Shown piece by piece: positions 1 to 8,645 of a stretch of DNA of 64,000 nt. A program made the translations under genes and the position numbers. Origin of the DNA: Vibrio metoecus. Its GTDB lineage: Bacteria > Pseudomonadota > Gammaproteobacteria > Enterobacterales > Vibrionaceae. Every line of letters begins with the position of its first letter. Position 1 is the stretch's first letter. The notes beneath the pieces were generated by a model. That model made no database searches. It saw only the letters and a program-made list of their open reading frames with translations, and was not told where the DNA came from. The stretch covers positions 62,001-126,000 of the forward strand of contig NZ_JJMN01000045.1 of the NCBI RefSeq assembly GCF_000696385.1, in the 5' to 3' direction.

Positions 1-196
1 CACAAAAACATTTATGGAAATTATTTTTTTTGCGATCGTAGTTCATGAAGAAAATATTTTTTAATGAGAATCTACAACTGGAAATGTGAACGTTTCCAAG
101 CCTTACATTCGATGGAGACTTGTCAATCAAATGACTTCACAACGAGGAAGAGCACCGATTCACAAGGAAACAGATTCTAATATAAAGGGAGTAGAT

Positions 197-2554
197 ATGC
201 GTTTCAAAAACGTAAAGAAAACCGCTTTAATTCTTGCAATGTTCGGTATGGCGACAAGCTCAAACGCCGCACTTTTTGACTATAACGCAACGGGTGACAC
301 TGAGTTTGACAGCCCTGCCAAGCAGGGATGGATGCAAGACAACACGAATAATGGCAGTGGCGTTTTAACCAATGCAGATGGAATGCCCGCTTGGTTGGTG
401 CAAGGTAATGGAGGGAGAGCTCAATGGACATATTCTCTCTCTACTAATCAACATGCCCAAGCATCAAATTTCGGTTGGCGAATGACGACAGAAATGAAAG
501 TGCTCAGTGGTGGAATGATCACAAACTACTACGCTAACGGCACTCAGCGTGTCTTACCCATCATTTCATTAGACAGCAGTGGTAACTTGGTTGTTGAGTT
601 TGAAGGGCAAACTGGACGTACCGTTTTGGCAACCGGCACTGCAGCAACGGAATATCATAAATTTGAATTGGTGTTCCTTCCTGGAAGTAACCCATCCGCT
701 AGCTTTTACTTTGATGGTAAACTCATTCGTGACAACATCCAACCTACTGCATCAAAACAAAATATGATCGTATGGGGAAATGGCTCATCAAATACGGATG
801 GTGTCGCCGCCTATCGGGATATTAAGTTTGAAATTCAAGGCGACGTTATCTTCAGAGGCCCAGACCGTATACCATCCATTGTAGCAAGTAGCGTAACACC
901 AGGAGTAGTTACCGCATTTGCAGAGAAACGTGTGGGCGGTGGCGACCCCGGTGCTCTGAGTAATACCAATGACATAATCACTCGTACCTCACGAGATGGC
1001 GGGATAACCTGGGATGCCGAGCTTAACCTCACTGAGCAAATCAATGTCAGTGATGAGTTTGATTTCTCCGATCCTCGGCCTATCTATGATCCTTCCTCCA
1101 ATACGGTTCTTGTTTCTTATGCTCGATGGCCGACCGATGCCGCTCAAAACGGAGATCGAATAAAACCATGGATGCCAAACGGTATTTTTTACAGCGTCTA
1201 TGATGTGGCGTCTGGGAATTGGCAAGCGCCTATCGATGTTACCGATCAGGTGAAAGAACGCAGTTTCCAAATCGCTGGTTGGGGTGGTTCAGAGCTGTAT
1301 CGCCGAAATACCAGCCTAAATAGCCAGCAAGACTGGCAGTCACACGCTAAGATCCGAATTGTTGATGGTGCTGCGAACCAGATACAAGTTGCCGATGGTG
1401 GCCGAAAATATGTTGTCACACTGAGTATTGATGAATCAGGCAGTCTGGTCGCTAATCTAAACGGTGTTAGTGCTCCGATTATCCTGCAATCTGAACGCGC
1501 GAAGGTACACTCTTTCCATGACTACGAACTTCAATATTCGGCGTTAAACCGCACCACAACGTTATTCGTTGATGGTCAGCCAATCACCACTTGGGCTGGC
1601 GAAGTATCGCAGGAGAACAACATTCAGTTTGGTAATACGGATGCCCAAATTGATGGCAGACTGCATGTGCAAAATATTGCTCTCACACAACAAGGTCAAA
1701 ACCTCGTGGAGTTTGATGCTTTTTATTTGGCACAGCAAACCCCTGAAGTAGAGAAAGACCTTGAAAAGCTTGGTTGGACAAAAATTAAAACTGGCAACAC
1801 CATGAGTTTGTATGGGAATGCCAGCGTCAATCCGGGACCGGGTCATGGTATCACTCTTGCTCGACAACAAAATATCAGTGGTAGCCAAAACGGTCGCTTG
1901 ATCTATCCTGCGATTGTGCTTGATCGTTTCTTCCTCAACGTCATGTCTATTTACAGTGACGATGGCGGTTCAAACTGGCAAACTGGTTCAACACTCCCTA
2001 TCCCCTTTCGCTGGAAGAGTTCTAGCATCCTAGAAACTCTCGAACCTAGTGAGTCTGATATGGTGGAACTCCAAAACGGTGATTTACTGCTCACTGCACG
2101 CCTTGATTTTAACCAGACCGTCAATGGTGTGAACTATGGCCCACGTCAGCAATTCTTGAGTAAAGATGGTGGGATCACGTGGAGCATGCTAGAGGGCAAC
2201 AACGCCAGCGTCTTCAACAATATCAGTACCGGCACTGTTGATGCCTCTATTACTCGGTTCGAGCAACGTGACGGTAGCCATTTCTTACTCTTTACCAACC
2301 CACAAGGAAATCCGGCAGGAACCAATGGCAGGCAGAATCTAGGTTTATGGTTTAGCTTCGATGAAGGGGTGACATGGCAAGGACCAATTCAACTTGTTAA
2401 TGGTGCATCGGCATATTCTGATATTTATCAATTGGACTCGGAAAACGCGATTGTCATTGTTGAAACGGATAATTCAAATATGCGAATTCTTCGTCTGCCT
2501 ATCACATTGCTAAAACAGAAGCTGAGCTTATCGCAAAAACTAAGAGCAGCTTAA
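197..2554 (+). CDS. nanH: Sialidase (neuraminidase) NanH, secreted
   Basis: Hydrolyses terminal sialic acids from host glycans and gangliosides; secreted. The chosen ATG follows GGGAG and opens a signal peptide (MRFKNVKKTALILAMFGMAT...SNA). An N-terminal lectin-like domain precedes a six-bladed propeller. The first FRGPDRIPS (FRIP) motif and the Asp-box repeats (SRDGGITW, SDDGGSNW, SKDGGITW, SFDEGVTW) are visible, and a second lectin-like domain (around residues 350-540) is inserted between blades, as in the V. cholerae enzyme. The C-terminus reads LSQKLRAA. Removing one A from the run at 2534-2538 gives LSQN and a stop at 2541-2543, which is the 781-residue length of V. cholerae NanH, so the last residues are probably an indel artefact. 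No other nan gene lies in the window. Confidence 0.97.
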   Translation: MRFKNVKKTALILAMFGMATSSNAALFDYNATGDTEFDSPAKQGWMQDNTNNGSGVLTNADGMPAWLVQGNGGRAQWTYSLSTNQHAQASNFGWRMTTEMKVLSGGMITNYYANGTQRVLPIISLDSSGNLVVEFEGQTGRTVLATGTAATEYHKFELVFLPGSNPSASFYFDGKLIRDNIQPTASKQNMIVWGNGSSNTDGVAAYRDIKFEIQGDVIFRGPDRIPSIVASSVTPGVVTAFAEKRVGGGDPGALSNTNDIITRTSRDGGITWDAELNLTEQINVSDEFDFSDPRPIYDPSSNTVLVSYARWPTDAAQNGDRIKPWMPNGIFYSVYDVASGNWQAPIDVTDQVKERSFQIAGWGGSELYRRNTSLNSQQDWQSHAKIRIVDGAANQIQVADGGRKYVVTLSIDESGSLVANLNGVSAPIILQSERAKVHSFHDYELQYSALNRTTTLFVDGQPITTWAGEVSQENNIQFGNTDAQIDGRLHVQNIALTQQGQNLVEFDAFYLAQQTPEVEKDLEKLGWTKIKTGNTMSLYGNASVNPGPGHGITLARQQNISGSQNGRLIYPAIVLDRFFLNVMSIYSDDGGSNWQTGSTLPIPFRWKSSSILETLEPSESDMVELQNGDLLLTARLDFNQTVNGVNYGPRQQFLSKDGGITWSMLEGNNASVFNNISTGTVDASITRFEQRDGSHFLLFTNPQGNPAGTNGRQNLGLWFSFDEGVTWQGPIQLVNGASAYSDIYQLDSENAIVIVETDNSNMRILRLPITLLKQKLSLSQKLRAA

Positions 2555-2562
2555 ACGTGTTA

Positions 2563-2600
2563 AAGCTGATAGCACATCAAATGATGCTATCAGCTTATTT
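2563..2600 (+). terminator. Probable terminator after nanH
   Basis: An 11-bp inverted repeat AAGCTGATAGC / GCTATCAGCTT (2563-2573 and 2586-2596) with an ATCA/TGAT inner extension lies 20-50 bases after the nanH stop. The following T-run is weak (ATTTCTCG), so termination may be inefficient. Confidence 0.6.
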
Positions 2601-3140
2601 CTCGTCAACCGTTTCAAACCAGAACTCACATTTACAAACGCAATACTTATCTCTGGTAGAAATTTGCATGCCACACCACGTAATTATTGTCCAATAAGCT
2701 ATATGTGGTTTGCATAAGAAGGAAGTGATGATTGTGGAGCCCGACCACAATATCCCGTTAGCCGGCCGCTTTTTTTCATGATCTGAACACAACATCTCGT
2801 CGTGTTAAAATCCCGCAAAAGCAGAGCAAGTTGCTCTCATTGTCGAGAGCCTCACTACGACTCATCTCGTACAGATCGACATTCTGTCGAAATACAGCTC
2901 CAAAACAAATAACGAATCACGGAACCATTGTGTTTATCGCCAGTTTTTCTATCAGAATAATGGCCTAGAGTCCTTTAGATCTCGAACTCGACTCCAACCA
3001 AGTAAACCGTTGGTGTTACCAACTCGATGCAGGTACACTACGCGGCTCTGAGCAAGCAAACGCGGCAAACACTGCTGCAAGTTCAAGTCGCAAGACGATA
3101 ATCCTTAATCATCCTTTTATCCTGTTTTGAGCACAACCCG
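2600..3140. other. Gene-poor stretch between nanH and the chromosomal flank
   Basis: No gene can be supported here. A 66-codon minus-strand reading frame (2595-2795) is Cys-rich and ends in a CVCKCEFWF-like segment, but has no recognisable family or ribosome site. Between 2808 and 3129 coding-like stretches switch frame (for example VNRWCYQLDAGTLRG near 3010), as if a gene of about 100 codons were degraded or hit by indels; I do not recognise it. The segment lies where the Mu-like part of VPI-2 sits in pandemic V. cholerae (recalled, not checked), so it may be an island-edge remnant. Confidence 0.35.
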
Positions 3141-3311
3141 ATGAACCGTAAAAAGAAAATTAATCAGACATTACAAAAACGCCTTAAAAAGCAACATGCG
3201 AAATTGCACCCGAGCAACAAGCCTCGTTATATTTCTAAAGCAGAGCGCGCTAAGCTTGCCGAAGAACAAACCAATGCAGACACTGCTATCAGCGACCAAC
3301 CTTCCGCATAG
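3141..3311 (+). CDS. Small basic DUF2986-type protein
   Basis: A 56-codon reading frame starting MNRKKKINQTLQKRLKK and continuing with a KPRYISKAERAKLAEE segment. It is very rich in Lys, Arg and Gln at the N-terminus and acidic/polar at the C-terminus. The composition and the N-terminal pattern match the small DUF2986 family of Vibrionales and Shewanellaceae, whose function is unknown. It ends ten bases before the 3' end of the convergent NYN gene. The basic character suggests nucleic-acid or ribosome binding, but that is inference only. Confidence 0.65.
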   Translation: MNRKKKINQTLQKRLKKQHAKLHPSNKPRYISKAERAKLAEEQTNADTAISDQPSA

Positions 3312-3321
3312 AAATTGCGCA

Positions 3322-3798
3322 TTACAGTAATAGATTGTGCTCAATCGGATGAAATTGACTGGCCACATCGATTAAATGTTGCGCGGTGAGTTTCGGCACA
3401 CCATACACTTCCACTTTAACCTGAAACCGTTGCTGAATTCTGGTCACCAAAGGCTCAAAATCACCATCCCCAGAGACGAGCACCACGGTGTTCACTTCTT
3501 GAGCTAATTCATAACCATCAAGAGCAATACCGACATCCCAGTCTCCTTTTGCACTACCATCACTGCGTTGGATAAAAGGTTTCAGCATCACCTCAAAGCC
3601 AATCCCTCGTAAAATATGATGAAATTGCCTCTGCTGCGGATCTTTGCTGACAATCGCATAGGCATTGGCTTTGACTACCGCACGACCTTGCGTCGCTTGC
3701 GACCAGAACTGATTATAATCAAAGTGCCGCCCATAGCATTCTCGGCACGTGTAATACACGTTTTGTACATCAACCTAGAATGGGTCAATTTTTTCCAT
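3322..3798 (-). CDS. NYN-domain (LabA/DUF88-like) protein, in-frame TAG near the N-terminus
   Basis: NYN domains are PIN-like, metal-dependent RNase folds. The conserved pieces are visible: VDVQNVYYT at the N-terminus, the central GDWDVGIALDGYE acidic motif and LVSGDGDFEPLV. Translation from the ATG at 3798 reads MEKIDPF, then TAG (3777-3775), then VDVQN. Deleting one A, one C and one G between 3788 and 3773 turns this into MEKIAILVDVQN, the usual family N-terminus. The stop is therefore more likely three clustered base insertions than a nonsense mutation. Without correction only an internal restart would be made, lacking the first catalytic Asp. The biological substrate is unknown. Confidence 0.75.
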
Positions 3799-4348
3799 TG
3801 ATTCCTACTTAAGTAAGTGTTGCTTCAAGAACAAAGATTGAACGCATTGTACTCTATTAATGCTTGTTACGGGACTTGCCGAGCGGACAACTCGAGTTTG
3901 TCCGAACTCATTAATAAAATATCAGTGATCTGCCTTATCGCCTGCAGGATTTTCGAGGTGTTGGTGTTATGGCTGACAAGTGATATAGGTTTCGAACCTC
4001 CATCCCACAGAAGCAACGACTTAATTTTATACCCAGACAACTTGGAGTTGCAGGTAAGCGGTAAGTGAGTGAGTCCTCATTAGCATAGGCAAACACTATG
4101 ATTGGAGTGAACGAACGTAACCATACCAAGATACTCACTACCAAGGAATCGTCACGAAACTCTACATAAAACTGGCAAACCTTGGAGATGACAGCTGATG
4201 AGGGTTTTGAGTTCTCACTCAAGATAACTGGCTACATGATTCTACCAGAAGCTTAATCCCGTACTGCGGCCTCAACAACGGGGTACGCAGTAGTTAGATT
4301 TTCATACTACTATTTTTATTACTTAGCGATCAGTTAGTAAAAACTCCG
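3799..4348. other. 550-bp noncoding stretch with an ERIC-like element
   Basis: No gene is supported. Short reading frames on both strands have neither ribosome sites nor recognisable motifs. It contains a hairpin CGGACAA / TTGTCCG (3884-3890 and 3898-3904) around a CTCGAG core, and the repeat described separately at 4028-4131. The last 100 bases should carry the promoter of the PAS-GGDEF gene, but I cannot point to a convincing -35/-10 pair. Confidence 0.5.
4028..4131 (+). repeat. ERIC-like intergenic repeat, right end degraded
   Basis: Starts with TATACCCAGACAACTTGGAG, followed by GTTGCAGGTAAGCGGTAAGT and later ATTGGAGTGAACGAACGTAA. This is the arrangement of Vibrio ERIC-type imperfect palindromes (left arm, GAGTGAGTCCTCAT centre, right arm). 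The expected terminal complement CTCCAAGTTGTCTGGGTATA is not found after 4120, so the right arm is degraded or deleted. It is non-autonomous and encodes no protein. Confidence 0.6.
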
Positions 4349-5296
4349 ATGAATAGCCGAAAGCGAAATGACTCATTTCTTGAATTATTTTTAACCGTAC
4401 CCATCCCACTTTGTTTAGTTTCTGACAGTGGAGCGATCTTAAAAATCAACAATCGGTTCATTGATGTTTTTGGCTATGACCTACAAGATATTCCAACCTT
4501 AAAGGAATGGTGGGTTCTTGCATACCCAGAACCAAGTTACAGGGAATGGGTACTGGCATCATGGGAAGAAGCATTTAAATCAACAGTGCAAGAGTGTCGC
4601 GATATTACACCAAAAGAGTATTTCGTTTGTTGTAAAAATGGCGACATCGTTGAGATGGAAATATCTGGTGCAAAACTTAATGATGGATTTTTGGCAACCT
4701 TTATTGATGTCACCAAACGTAACTCTGTACAGAGAGAGTTTAATCGAATGGCCATGGTGGATAACTTAACTAACCTTCCTAATCGACGATATATTTCCAG
4801 CCTTTTAGACCAGTTTCTCCTCAAATTGAAACAGGATCATGCCTTTGCGGCATATATGGTTATTGATTTAGATAATTTCAAACAAATTAATGATATATAC
4901 GGACACTATGCGGGAGACATCCTGCTTATAGAAGTGGCAAAACGCATTCAGGAAGCGATTAAGCGGTCAGATATTGTTGCTCGTTTTGGTGGCGACGAAT
5001 TCATTATCTTGCTAGACAGCTTTGGTCCATTGCAATCGATAGCAATATCAGAATCCCTTAGGATCGCTGAGAATGTGCTTAAGCTACTTGCTCAAAAGTA
5101 TCGTTTAATTGTTTTAGATGGGATTATTGAACATGAGTGCTCGGCTAGCATTGGTATTAGAATAATCACCCCAGACGATGAGAATATGCATCTAGTATTT
5201 GAACATGCTGATAAGGCTATGTACCAAGCCAAAAAAGCCGGCAAAAATAGACTGTATCTCTACCCCCATAATCTGCCGTTATCGACGGACGACTAA
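4349..5296 (+). CDS. PAS-GGDEF diguanylate cyclase
   Basis: Would make cyclic di-GMP from two GTP. Residues about 10-125 form a PAS-type sensor (PIPLCLVSDSGAILKINNRF, GYDLQDI). Residues 135-305 form a GGDEF domain with DNLTNLPNRR, the metal-binding DLDNFKQIND and an intact active site GGDEF at 214-218. The inhibitory I-site position reads KRSD (205-208) rather than RxxD, so product inhibition may be weak or absent. No transmembrane segment is visible, so it should be cytoplasmic. The start ATG has no strong Shine-Dalgarno sequence. It converges with the DCC gene, whose restored 3' end overlaps it by about 18 bases. The input signal is unknown. Confidence 0.9.
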   Translation: MNSRKRNDSFLELFLTVPIPLCLVSDSGAILKINNRFIDVFGYDLQDIPTLKEWWVLAYPEPSYREWVLASWEEAFKSTVQECRDITPKEYFVCCKNGDIVEMEISGAKLNDGFLATFIDVTKRNSVQREFNRMAMVDNLTNLPNRRYISSLLDQFLLKLKQDHAFAAYMVIDLDNFKQINDIYGHYAGDILLIEVAKRIQEAIKRSDIVARFGGDEFIILLDSFGPLQSIAISESLRIAENVLKLLAQKYRLIVLDGIIEHECSASIGIRIITPDDENMHLVFEHADKAMYQAKKAGKNRLYLYPHNLPLSTDD

Positions 5297-5751
5297 AGAC
5301 CCCAGAAATAGAGAATATATTTGCCGTCCAGTTTCATTTCTAGCTCCAATCCAATTATTTTTTCGACAAACCCCCTCTTGGCATTGGCTTTGGCCAAACC
5401 AGCGCGAGAGGCGCATTCTGTGTTTGGCAAATAGGAGATATATTCGGTCACTGATCCCCTTTAAAAATCGGCAGACGAGTAATAGAAAAGCCACCGATGT
5501 CGGTTGACCAAACGCCATGCAAGCACTGTCACATCTAAGCCATATAAAAGTTGTCCTTGCTGATCGATACCGTGCAAGATAGACAATGCACGTTGTTTAT
5601 CGATCGATGGGTAGCAGGACATCGTATCCGTATCATGCACATCCACCAGCAAAATTCGCGCTTGGTGATCCGCCGTTTTTAATGCGCGCATCTCGTTACA
5701 ACAGAGCGGACATTGTCCATCAAAAAAGATCACCAGATCTGGCTTATCCAT
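5279..5751 (-). CDS. DCC-family thiol-disulfide oxidoreductase (DUF393), frameshifted
   Basis: Thioredoxin-like DCC family member with FFDGQCPLCCNEM near the N-terminus, the signature CPLC region. As written, the frame from the ATG at 5751 stops after LFYYSSADF at 5461. The family continues with an RLPIFKG-type segment and then ISDRIYLLFAKHRMRLSRWF; both occur here in other frames. Deleting one T near 5485 and one G of the GGGG run at 5457-5460 joins them into a protein of about 156 residues. The start overlaps the stop of the small upstream reading frame, indicating coupling. Specific partners are unknown. Confidence 0.75.
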
Positions 5752-5884
5752 GGCTATTGACCTCAGATTCATCATTGTAATCTGTTACGCGCACTCTCTT
5801 TTCGAGGATCAATCCCATTACCGCAACCGCAGCGCGTGATCGCTCAATCCCTTTGACCGTATAAACGCTCATTAACCCCATCAT
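5744..5884 (-). CDS. Candidate 46-residue protein coupled to the DCC gene
   Basis: ATG at 5884, or in frame at 5881, opens 46 codons: MMGLMSVYTVKGIERSRAAV, then a second half with ILEKRVRVTDYNDESE. The TAA overlaps the DCC start (ATGGATAAG), the geometry of translational coupling. The Lys/Arg-rich helix-like centre and acidic C-terminus look protein-like, but I recognise no family. It could also be an untranslated leader of the DCC gene. Confidence 0.4.
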   Translation of the reverse strand: MMGLMSVYTVKGIERSRAAVAVMGLILEKRVRVTDYNDESEVNSHG

Positions 5885-5902
5885 CGGTATTGAGAGTGGA
5901 AC

Positions 5903-7290
5903 TTGAGTAAGACAATTGGCCTGTACTGGTTTACCAACGATTTACGAGTGAACGATAACCCGCTACTTGAGCAAGCCTCGCAGCAAGTGGATCGCTTGAT
6001 CTGTTTGTACTGTTATCCCTCGATTACGCCATTTTTGGCGCGCTACGCCCAGCAAACCCAATGGGGCGAAGACCAAAAAAAGGTTTCTCAACCAAACCTT
6101 GGCTGACTTAGATCATTCGCTCAGTACGCTAGGCCAAAAGCTTTGGGTGACGCCACTTTTGCCCTATCAAGCGCTGCGCCATCTACTGACTCAAGTCGAG
6201 ATTACGGATATTTATGTGGATGCAATGGCGGGCTCAGATGAGCGCCAAGCTATCGCGCGCATTCATCAGGACTTTTCTTCTGTGCACATCCATCAGCAAG
6301 CTCTGCACAGCTTATTGAGTGAGCCGCAGTTGCCGTTTGCACTTGGGGCGCTACCGAGCACCTTTACCCAATTTCGTAAGCAAGTAGAAACGATCTCCCT
6401 CTCTGCGCCGATGGGCTATCCGCATGTTTTGCCACCCATTGAGCAAGGCTGGCAGTTGCCTTTGATGGACATTGGTACCGAGCCGAATCACAGCGCCTTT
6501 GTCGGTGGTGAGCAAGCAGGGCTGACGCATTGCCAAAACTATTTCTCCTCCATGCTCCCCAGTCGCTATAAAGAGACGCGCAATGGGTTAGACGGCATGG
6601 ATTATTCCACTAAGTTTTCGCCTTGGCTCGCGCTCGGCGCGGTTTCGCCAAAAACCATTTATGCCATGTTGCAGCGTTATGAAGCTGTACATGGCGCGAA
6701 CGATTCCACCTACTGGATTTTCTTTGAGTTACTGTGGCGTGAGTATTTTTACTGGTACGCGCGGCGCTATGGCGCAAAACTGTTTCGCTTCTCTGGGATT
6801 GGCGAGTAAAAAACCGCTCACCAGTTTCTATGCGCAGCGCGGTTTACAGTGGAAGCACGGAGAAACGCCTTTCCCCATTGTGAATGCCTGTATGCGGCAA
6901 CTGAATCAAACGGGTTACATGTCCAACCGTGGTCGACAGTTAGTCGCCAGCTGCCTAGTCCACGAACTAGGCTTAGATTGGCGCTATGGCGCCGCTTATT
7001 TTGAAACTCAGTTGATGGATTACGATGTCGGATCCAACTGGGGCAACTGGCAATATTTGGCGGGAATCGGAGCCGACCCACGCGGCTCGCGGCAATTCAA
7101 CCTCGCAAAACAGGCGCACACTTACGATCCAAAGGGCGAGTTCGTTGCCAAATGGTGCGGAACGGCTTGTGACAAGCTAAATGCTCTCGAAAATTTGGCG
7201 CTCGACAGTGTCGATATGGTTGACTGGCCAATCGCCGCCAGCGCGTCTCATCTTATCCATCATCCTCAAAATAAGGAAAGCTCATCATGA
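5903..7290 (+). CDS. DASH-type cryptochrome / photolyase, frameshifted
   Basis: FAD- and folate-binding light enzyme of the cryptochrome-DASH group, which repairs pyrimidine dimers in single-stranded DNA. Begins [17 protein letters not shown] (Rossmann photolyase domain). The C-terminal FAD domain shows [59 protein letters not shown] and [11 protein letters not shown], all DASH hallmarks. Two breaks split it into three frames: one at the A7 run near 6075-6081, and one at GGCGAGTAAAAAA (about 6799-6812) where dropping a G restores [15 protein letters not shown]. Restored length is 461 residues. The start appears to be TTG, seven bases after GAGTGGA. It overlaps the downstream SDR gene by four bases. 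Confidence 0.88.
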
Positions 7291-7994
7291 ATATCGTGAT
7301 CATCGGTGGCAGCGGCGGTATTGGTTTGGCGATGGTGCAAGAAGCGCTGAACCGTTTTAGTGAGGCCAACGTGCATGCGACTTACCATAGTACTACGCCG
7401 ACGTGGCAGCACCCGCGGCTGACTTGGCACGCACTCGATGCCACCCAAGAAGCGCAAGTACAAGCCCTGAGTGAGCAATTTAGCCAAGTCGATTGGCTTA
7501 TCAACTGTGTCGGCGTACTGCATACAGCAAGTAAAGGACCAGAAAAGAACCTCAATGCCTTAGATGCGGATTTTTTCCTCTACAACCTGACCCACAATGC
7601 CTTGCCTAGCCTACTGCTTGCCAAGCATTTCACCGCCAAACTGAAGCAGAGTGAGGCGGGCAAGTTTGCCACGCTTTCCGCCAAGGTCGGCAGTATTAGT
7701 GATAACCAACTCGGCGGTTGGTACAGCTATCGTGCCTCGAAAGCGGCGCTCAATATGCTACTGAAAACGTTAGCGATTGAATGGCAACGCTCACTGAAAA
7801 AAGGGGTGGTGTTGGCACTGCATCCCGGCACGACCGACACCAAACTCTCAGCGCCGTTTCACAGCAATGTCGCCCCAGAGAAACTGTTCAGCCCCGCCCG
7901 TGTTGCGCACGATTTGATTGGTTTGATTGCAGCGGCAACGCCTGAACAAAGCGGCGGATTTTATGCCTACGATGGTCAGGCGCTGCCTTGGTAA
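7287..7994 (+). CDS. Short-chain dehydrogenase/reductase (SDR)
   Basis: NAD(P)-dependent oxidoreductase of 235 residues. The glycine-rich nucleotide motif GGSGGIG starts at residue 7. NCVG is the NNAG-equivalent, and the catalytic YxxxK is present as [26 protein letters not shown] follows the active site. ATG overlaps the cryptochrome stop (TCATGA), so the two are co-translated; SDR genes of this CsgA-like type often follow Cry-DASH genes in Vibrio. The substrate is unknown. Confidence 0.88.
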   Translation: MNIVIIGGSGGIGLAMVQEALNRFSEANVHATYHSTTPTWQHPRLTWHALDATQEAQVQALSEQFSQVDWLINCVGVLHTASKGPEKNLNALDADFFLYNLTHNALPSLLLAKHFTAKLKQSEAGKFATLSAKVGSISDNQLGGWYSYRASKAALNMLLKTLAIEWQRSLKKGVVLALHPGTTDTKLSAPFHSNVAPEKLFSPARVAHDLIGLIAAATPEQSGGFYAYDGQALPW

Positions 7995-8002
7995 AGCGTA
8001 GG

Positions 8003-8040
8003 GATTAGCTAAAGGTGGATAGATTAGCTAAAGGTGGATA
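8003..8040. repeat. 19-bp perfect tandem duplication
   Basis: Two adjacent copies of GATTAGCTAAAGGTGGATA (8003-8021 and 8022-8040), with GATA starting a third. The second copy contains the end of the VF530 gene (LSTFS and stop, on the minus strand). The first copy therefore duplicates its last codons downstream. Confidence 0.85.
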
Positions 8041-8239
8041 GATACAGCGCCTCAACCTTATCGCGCGCCCATTGAGTTTTACGCAAAAACTTGAGCGACG
8101 ATTTAATCGATGGGTCATTTGCAAAGCAGTTGATGTTGATACGCTGATGTAACCCACTCCAGCCATAATGCTCCACCAAGCGAGTGACGATTTTTTCTAG
8201 GCTTAGGCCGTGCAGCGGGTTATTAACTTGTTGGTTCAT
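8024..8239 (-). CDS. VF530-family (DUF2132) DNA-binding protein
   Basis: 71 residues: [20 protein letters not shown], then [27 protein letters not shown] and [12 protein letters not shown]. This is the conserved small VF530 family; by family knowledge the fold binds DNA. It converges on the SDR gene with about 30 bases between stops. Confidence 0.88.
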   Translation of the reverse strand: MNQQVNNPLHGLSLEKIVTRLVEHYGWSGLHQRININCFANDPSIKSSLKFLRKTQWARDKVEALYLSTFS

Positions 8240-8335
8240 TAGAGGGTTCTCTGTGAAAATCTGCCTTTCATCAGGCAGAAAATGGGATTAGGCGATGAAG
8301 CTGCGCCCACCCTTGGTAACGTGAAGCTGCCAATC

Positions 8336-8414
8336 TTACTTCAGTATCCCCAGCGCTTTCAATTTACGATCGATGGTATTTCGGCTCAATCCTAGTTTGG
8401 CTGATTCAGCCCTA
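8336..8414 (-). pseudogene. 3' stub of a Fis-type (sigma-54 activator-like) regulator
   Basis: Reading the minus strand, the codons ending at TAA 8338-8336 give RAESAKLGLSRNTIDRKLKA followed by LGILK. This is the C-terminal Fis-type helix-turn-helix of NtrC/AcoR-class activators (AAKxLGxSRNTxxRKLKxLGI). In-frame coding stops just upstream (TAA at about 8417-8415) and is replaced by repeat-like sequence, so the AAA+ and sensor domains are missing. In N16961 I recall a sigma-54 regulator and an aldehyde dehydrogenase at this place; here both appear deleted. Confidence 0.7.
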
Positions 8415-8467
8415 CGTTACTTGGTAGGATTTGAGTGTTCTACCTTCTCTCGGTTTCTTCTAGAAGC

Positions 8468-8518
8468 GTGGAGTGAACGAACATAGCCAACACTGCAGCT
8501 TCAACTAGGAAAGAATAG
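8468..8518 (+). repeat. ERIC-like repeat remnant (right arm)
   Basis: GTGGAGTGAACGAACATAGC followed by CAACACTGCAGCTTCAACTA. This shares the GGAGTGAACGAACRTARCCA core with the element at 4028-4131 and has the GCAGCTTCAACT arm of another Vibrio ERIC-type subfamily. It sits directly behind the Fis-regulator stub, suggesting the repeat is at or near the deletion junction. Confidence 0.45.
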
Positions 8519-8645
8519 AACGACAGATATCACACTTAATTGTGTGTGGTACAAATCTATAGTGAGTGAATTATTTTTGCTATTTCAGTAAAACTCCACA
8601 TCCCTTAATTTTAGCTCATCAGTTAAATACTTCATGAGCAAATAA

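Noticed and set aside
3817..4222. Short frames on both strands around the ERIC-like element
   Set aside because: They overlap a repeat, lack ribosome sites and have no recognisable motifs.
8531..8546. CACAC/GTGTG inverted repeat before the first EIIA gene as a CRP operator
   Set aside because: The arms are in the opposite order from TGTGA/TCACA and only five bases long.
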